Shown: positions 6,227 through 9,633 of the stretch, in pieces
How the letters are laid out: every line of letters begins with the position of its first letter
How positions within the stretch are numbered: the first letter of the stretch is position 1
Source of the DNA: JAFMIT01 sp049421205
Lineage (GTDB): Bacteria > Actinomycetota > Actinomycetes > S36-B12 > UBA5976
NCBI GenBank assembly: GCA_049421205.1
Contig: JBMSMQ010000035.1
Location: forward strand, 1 to 9,633
DNA: 9,633 nucleotides
Direction: 5' to 3'
Notes under the pieces: model-generated
The model's input: the letters and a program-made list of their open reading frames with translations, nothing else
What the model was told of the DNA's origin: nothing
Database searches by the model: none
Program-made: the position numbers and the translations under genes

Positions 6227-7463
6227 CTTAGCTATTAACGGAGGAAACAAAGTTCGAAATGAGCCATTTCCCGCATGGCCTCACTACGATGAAACGGAAC
6301 GCATCGCAATTAATCGTGTACTTGATTCACGAAATTGGTGGGCGAACCAAGGAATAGAAGTGAAGGAGTTTGAGAAGGAGTGGAGTGCCTATACCGGAGC
6401 AGAGGCATCTTTTGCGGTTACAAACGGAACGCATACTTTAGAAGTTATCTTTCTTGCACTCGGTATTGGTGAGGGAGACGAAGTAATTGTCGCTGATTGG
6501 TCTTTCCTGGCGACTATTAGCACAATTCTGATGGCAAATGCCATTCCAAAAATAGTTGATGTTGATCCATTAACTGGAACTATTGACGTGAGCGCAGCGG
6601 AATCTGCGATTACTCCCCGGACAAAAGCGATTGTATGTGTTCATGTTGCGGGCTCTATGTCGGATATGGATGGTCTCACTGAGTTATGTAAGAAACATGG
6701 GTTGGCTTTAATTGAAGATAGCGCTCATGCTCATGGTTCTCGCTGGAAGGGTAAACACGCGGGAACGATTGGAGATGCTGGCTCGTTCTCTTTCCAAGCA
6801 TCCAAACTCATGACCTCAGGAGAAGGTGGTGTAATCACTACCTCACGTGAGGATTTGGTTCCTATGTTCAAATCTTTTATCAACTGTGGTCGCGGAGATG
6901 GAATTTGGTATTACCGACATCTGCGACTTGGTGGGAATTTTCGACTAAGCGAATGGCAAGGAGCAATCTTGCGTGCACAACTTACGCGTTTCGAAAGCCA
7001 ACAAGCAAACCGCGCAACAAATGCTAACTGGTTGAATTCCGAAATATCGAAAATTGATGGTTTTAAACCTCAAGGAAGGTATCCCGGGTGTACTGACCAA
7101 GGAAATTATTGCTACGTCGTCGAAGTGGATAGTTCAAAACTTTCTGGGGCCACAAGAGATCAGATTAGATTTGCACTTCTAGCTGAAGGTATTCCATTGA
7201 CAACGTCATACCCACCTCTACATCGTTTAGAAATGTTCAAAGATCCCTCGGGGCTTGCGCCAAGACTTCGCGGAGAAGTCACAAAAATTAGATACAACGA
7301 TCAAAACTTTCCGGTCACGGACAAATTGGCGGCCAATACTCTGTGGTTTACTACTTCAATTCTTATGGGGAGTAGAGACGATTCAAATTCTGTGCTTGAT
7401 GCCATTGCTAAAGTTGCCGCATCATCAAGTGAGGTAGCAAAGTTGGAAGCGCCGGAATGGTAG
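6219..7463 (+). CDS. DegT/DnrJ/EryC1/StrS family PLP-dependent aminotransferase
   Basis: A 414-aa fold-type I aminotransferase acting on keto-sugars or keto-cyclitols with an amino acid donor. Seen: an N-terminal LAINGGNKVR...FPAWP segment (4-21) of the type found in scyllo-inosose aminotransferases (StsC) and AHBA synthases; TNGTHTLEV (68-76) at the cofactor phosphate site; LIEDSAHAHG (164-173) with the pyridine-binding Asp167; and SFQASKLMTSGEGG (191-204) with the Schiff-base Lys196. FRLSEWQGAI (241-250) matches the family's later conserved region. The full length and all key residues are present, so it should be active. The ATG has a good AAAGGA (6207-6212) and overlaps the regulator's end by 8 nt. 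In an import operon the direction may be removal of an amino group from an imported amino sugar or aminocyclitol; this is inference, and biosynthesis remains possible. Confidence 0.92.
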   Translation: MGNLAINGGNKVRNEPFPAWPHYDETERIAINRVLDSRNWWANQGIEVKEFEKEWSAYTGAEASFAVTNGTHTLEVIFLALGIGEGDEVIVADWSFLATISTILMANAIPKIVDVDPLTGTIDVSAAESAITPRTKAIVCVHVAGSMSDMDGLTELCKKHGLALIEDSAHAHGSRWKGKHAGTIGDAGSFSFQASKLMTSGEGGVITTSREDLVPMFKSFINCGRGDGIWYYRHLRLGGNFRLSEWQGAILRAQLTRFESQQANRATNANWLNSEISKIDGFKPQGRYPGCTDQGNYCYVVEVDSSKLSGATRDQIRFALLAEGIPLTTSYPPLHRLEMFKDPSGLAPRLRGEVTKIRYNDQNFPVTDKLAANTLWFTTSILMGSRDDSNSVLDAIAKVAASSSEVAKLEAPEW

Positions 7464-7469
7464 TCGACT

Positions 7470-8498
7470 ATGAGTAAAAAGCTAAGAGTGGGCATTGTTG
7501 GCGGAGCGTTTGCTGGAAACTTACATGCAGAAGGCTGGTTAGCAACGAACCGTGCAGAAGTTGTAGCGATTGCGGCTCCCACAAAAAATACACGCGATAG
7601 TTTCTCGAGGAGATTTGGCTCACGTTCCTATGAAGATGCAAAGATTATGTTGGAGAAAGAGGAATTAGATGTCATTTCCCTTACTTTACCTAATGTTTAT
7701 CATAAGGAACTAACGGTATTAGCGGCCAGTAAGGGAATCCACGTGGTCTGCGAGAAGCCACTCTCAATTAATCTCCAAGATGCAAAAGAGATGATTGATG
7801 TAGCAGAGAAAGCTGACATTAAGTTGCTTTATGCCGAACAAATTATTTTTGCCCCGCGTTATCGCAAAGTCAAAGAATTAATTGAAAATGGAAGCTTTGG
7901 TCAGATAGTTCATGTTAGCCATCGTGAACGTCATGGTGGTCCCCACTCAAGATGGTTTAGAGATATCAATATGAGTGGTGGCGGGGTCACGATGGATATG
8001 GGAATTCATGGGATAGGCTTAATCGCACATTTACTAAAGCCGGCAAAAATTACTCATGTGTACGCTCGTATTTCTACAATTGATAAGAATTCTCCTGTTG
8101 ATGATCATTGTCTATTAACGCTCGAATTTGATAATCACATTCTTGCTACTGTTGATGCCTCATGGGTAGCCCCAGGTGGTGTCGATGACGTACTAGAAAT
8201 TCTGGGTAGGGATGGTTACGTGAGAGCCGATTTAGCACGTGGTCAAACTATGGATGTATTTACACTTTCCGGTAGTTCTGAAGTGGGCGAAAAAGCAGAG
8301 ACAAACAAGGGTTGGTTAAAGATTCCTCATGAAGAAGCGCGTACTTGGGGTTGGTACGCTGAAATCGAGCACTTTGCCGCTGTAATTCTTGATGGTATAA
8401 CACCGATGGTTACTGGTGAAGATGGCTACCAAGCTCTAAAGGTTGTAATGGCGGCGTATGAGAGCTCAAGAACTAATCAGCGAGTTGAAGTCAATTGA
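7470..8498 (+). CDS. Gfo/Idh/MocA family NAD(P)-dependent oxidoreductase
   Basis: A 342-aa sugar/cyclitol dehydrogenase. The N-terminal Rossmann fold begins with VGIVGGAFAGNLHA (7-20). The family hallmark VVCEKPLS (92-99) supplies catalytic Lys96, and the C-terminal domain carries GGGVTMDMGIHGIGLIAHLL (170-189) with the expected Asp176 and His180. Family members oxidise a ring hydroxyl to a ketone or the reverse; inositol dehydrogenase, MocA and NtdC (glucose-6-phosphate 3-dehydrogenase) are examples. It follows the aminotransferase stop by 6 nt with only a weak ribosome binding site (GGAA), so it is probably coupled. Pairing a Gfo/Idh enzyme with a DegT aminotransferase is known from kanosamine and aminocyclitol pathways, which supports joint action on one ring carbon. 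The exact substrate cannot be read. Confidence 0.93.
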   Translation: MSKKLRVGIVGGAFAGNLHAEGWLATNRAEVVAIAAPTKNTRDSFSRRFGSRSYEDAKIMLEKEELDVISLTLPNVYHKELTVLAASKGIHVVCEKPLSINLQDAKEMIDVAEKADIKLLYAEQIIFAPRYRKVKELIENGSFGQIVHVSHRERHGGPHSRWFRDINMSGGGVTMDMGIHGIGLIAHLLKPAKITHVYARISTIDKNSPVDDHCLLTLEFDNHILATVDASWVAPGGVDDVLEILGRDGYVRADLARGQTMDVFTLSGSSEVGEKAETNKGWLKIPHEEARTWGWYAEIEHFAAVILDGITPMVTGEDGYQALKVVMAAYESSRTNQRVEVN

Positions 8499-8518
8499 CC
8501 CGAGGTTTGAAAAGTTAC

Positions 8519-8531
8519 AGGAGGAATATTG
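8519..8531 (+). promoter_or_regulatory. strong ribosome binding site with TTG start
   Basis: AGGAGG (8519-8524) is a full Shine-Dalgarno, 4 nt before TTG at 8529. It is the strongest such site in the operon and decides for the TTG over the in-frame ATG at 8550, which has only a weak AGG before it. The spacing is slightly short, so the ATG is not fully excluded. Confidence 0.6.
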
Positions 8532-9563
8532 TCTGAAATAGGTAAAATAATGCTAAAGGAAATTCATGAGATTCCTTCAGTTCTGACTTCGCTGAACAAG
8601 ATGTTTACTAAAGAGCATCCAGCTATAAAACAAATAAGAAATTTGGATTTTCATTCAGTAATAATCCTGGCTAGAGGGACATCTGATAATGCCGCACACT
8701 TCCTCAAGTATTTAATTGAGGTGAAGATGGGCCTTCCATGCGGGCTTGCATCCCCATCTGCGGCGACTCTCTATCACTCCAAATTCAATTACAGAGACAC
8801 ACTCGTTGTAGCGCTTAGCCAAAGTGGCCAATCCACAGATCTTTTGACTTTTGCAAAAGCAGCTAAAGCTGGGGGTGGATTTCTTGTTTCGATAACAAAT
8901 GATGCTGAATCGCCTTTGGCAAAACTCTCTGATCAACATATAAACATTCAAGCGGGAACCGAAGTCGCTGTCCCGGCGACAAAGTCCTATGTGGGACAAC
9001 TTCTCGCCTCCTATATGTTTGTAAACTATTTAAAGGATTTTCCCAACCGAACCGAAGAGATTATTGAAAGTGTTTTGAGCGCAACTAGTAAAGCTGAAGA
9101 GATTTCGAATTTTGTTGAGCAACTAAATGTTAGTTCGCCACTCTATATTTTGGGTCGTGGATATTCATACCCTAATGCAAAGGAATTTGCGCTCAAACTT
9201 CAAGAGACCTGCCTAATTCCAGTGCAAGGAATGTCCACTTCAGATTTTCTTCATGGGCCTATTGCTTCTTTAACTGCAAATTCTCAAGTGATTTTCATTT
9301 CACCAGAACATTCCCCCGATTCCGCCTTTGGAGAGGCGCCCGAGCGAGTTCGCTCGATAACTAAGAAAGTTTTTTGGATCGGCAAAGGAGCCTCAAATAT
9401 TGGGGGCGAAGCAGTCATTTCTGCTGGGAATTCCTTTTCAGAGGTGGAGGCGAGCATCAGTGATGCAATCCTGTTCCAACAGGTAACTCATAATCTTGCT
9501 ACAAAACTCGGGTTGGATCCCGATAAGCCTAAAGGGTTAAACAAAGTCACGATTACCCGCTAG
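8529..9563 (+). CDS. double SIS-domain amino-sugar-phosphate isomerase/deaminase (GlmS-C / NagB-II / AgaS type)
   Basis: A 344-aa protein equivalent to the isomerase half of GlmS without the glutaminase half, the size of SIS-type glucosamine-6-phosphate deaminases (NagB-II), AgaS and fructosamine deglycases. It begins with the typical MLKEIHEIP (8-16). SIS domain 1 holds ARGTSDNAA (48-56), the phosphate-binding SQSGQSTD (97-104) and GTEVAVPATKSYV (143-155). SIS domain 2 holds LGRGYSYPNAKEFALKLQE (208-226) and FLHGP (240-244). Glu226, His242 and Lys339 in the C-terminal DPDKPKGLNKVT match GlmS catalytic positions Glu488, His504 and Lys603, so an active enzyme is expected. Likely role: converting an amino-sugar phosphate to keto-sugar phosphate plus ammonia, the last nitrogen-releasing step of the pathway. 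Lies 30 nt after the oxidoreductase. Family certain, substrate inferred. Confidence 0.9.
   Translation: MSEIGKIMLKEIHEIPSVLTSLNKMFTKEHPAIKQIRNLDFHSVIILARGTSDNAAHFLKYLIEVKMGLPCGLASPSAATLYHSKFNYRDTLVVALSQSGQSTDLLTFAKAAKAGGGFLVSITNDAESPLAKLSDQHINIQAGTEVAVPATKSYVGQLLASYMFVNYLKDFPNRTEEIIESVLSATSKAEEISNFVEQLNVSSPLYILGRGYSYPNAKEFALKLQETCLIPVQGMSTSDFLHGPIASLTANSQVIFISPEHSPDSAFGEAPERVRSITKKVFWIGKGASNIGGEAVISAGNSFSEVEASISDAILFQQVTHNLATKLGLDPDKPKGLNKVTITR
9323..9356. repeat. two adjacent inverted repeats inside the SIS-domain gene
   Basis: CGCCT (9323-9327) pairs with AGGCG (9334-9338), and directly after it CGAGCGA (9341-9347) pairs with TCGCTCG (9350-9356) across only 2 nt. Both are GC-rich against an AT-rich gene and encode the surface stretch around FGEAPERVRS. 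They may simply reflect codon choice. Confidence 0.4.
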
Positions 9564-9595
9564 AAGCACAAATCTGATTATGGAATGATTAAGGA

Positions 9596-9633
9596 ATGCC
9601 TCGCGTAGCAAAAAAACATAAGCATGTAGAGCT
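9596..9633 (+). CDS. possible start of a further gene, cut by the window end
   Basis: An ATG at 9596 opens a frame that stays open to the window end and begins MPRVAKKHKHVE. Thirty-two bases separate it from the SIS gene stop, and no terminator hairpin is seen in that gap, so it could be a further operon member. Other ATGs at 9580 and 9585 hit stops quickly. AAGGA directly abuts the ATG with no spacing, which is poor for a ribosome binding site; GGA at 9582-9584 is an alternative. A basic N-terminus of this sort would suit a DNA-binding protein, but twelve residues are too few to assign a family. Confidence 0.35.
   Translation, partial: MPRVAKKHKHVE

Overview
This window looks like part of a chromosome of a low-GC actinobacterium. 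The base composition is AT-leaning. The ABC sugar importer has a lipoprotein binding protein and two permeases but no ATPase gene beside it, as is usual in Actinobacteria that share one MsiK-type ATPase. A ROK regulator sits inside the operon. A streamlined freshwater lineage such as Nanopelagicales would fit, but that placement is inference from style only; no marker gene in the window proves it.

Layout. Bases 1-50 are the 3' end of a serine tRNA gene cut by the window edge. Facing it, on the minus strand and only 5 nt away, are two abutting genes: a glycerol-1-phosphate dehydrogenase-like (iron-ADH/dehydroquinate synthase superfamily) enzyme (56-1063) and a PIG-L family zinc deacetylase (1064-1885). 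A 139-nt divergent intergenic region (1886-2024) carries candidate promoters for both directions and a striking all-GC 18-bp perfect palindrome just before the ribosome binding site of the plus-strand operon. That operon is tightly packed: sugar-binding lipoprotein (2025-3293), permease 1 (3316-4209), permease 2 (4206-5033), ROK repressor (5030-6226), DegT-family PLP aminotransferase (6219-7463), Gfo/Idh/MocA oxidoreductase (7470-8498) and a double-SIS-domain amino-sugar isomerase/deaminase of GlmS-C/NagB-II type (8529-9563). A further plus-strand reading frame may open at 9596 and run off the window.

How the genes may work together. The importer would bring in a carbohydrate, and the ROK protein would sense it or a product. 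The enzyme set handles nitrogen on a sugar or cyclitol ring: deacetylase (frees an amine from an N-acetyl group), aminotransferase (amine to ketone or the reverse), Gfo/Idh dehydrogenase (ketone to alcohol or the reverse) and SIS protein (amino-sugar-phosphate deamination/isomerisation). My best reading is uptake and catabolism of an unusual amino sugar or aminocyclitol, possibly N-acetylated. The exact substrate cannot be read from the sequence. No sugar kinase, NagA-type amidohydrolase, ABC ATPase or integrase is present in the window. There is no gene-free stretch over 300 bases.
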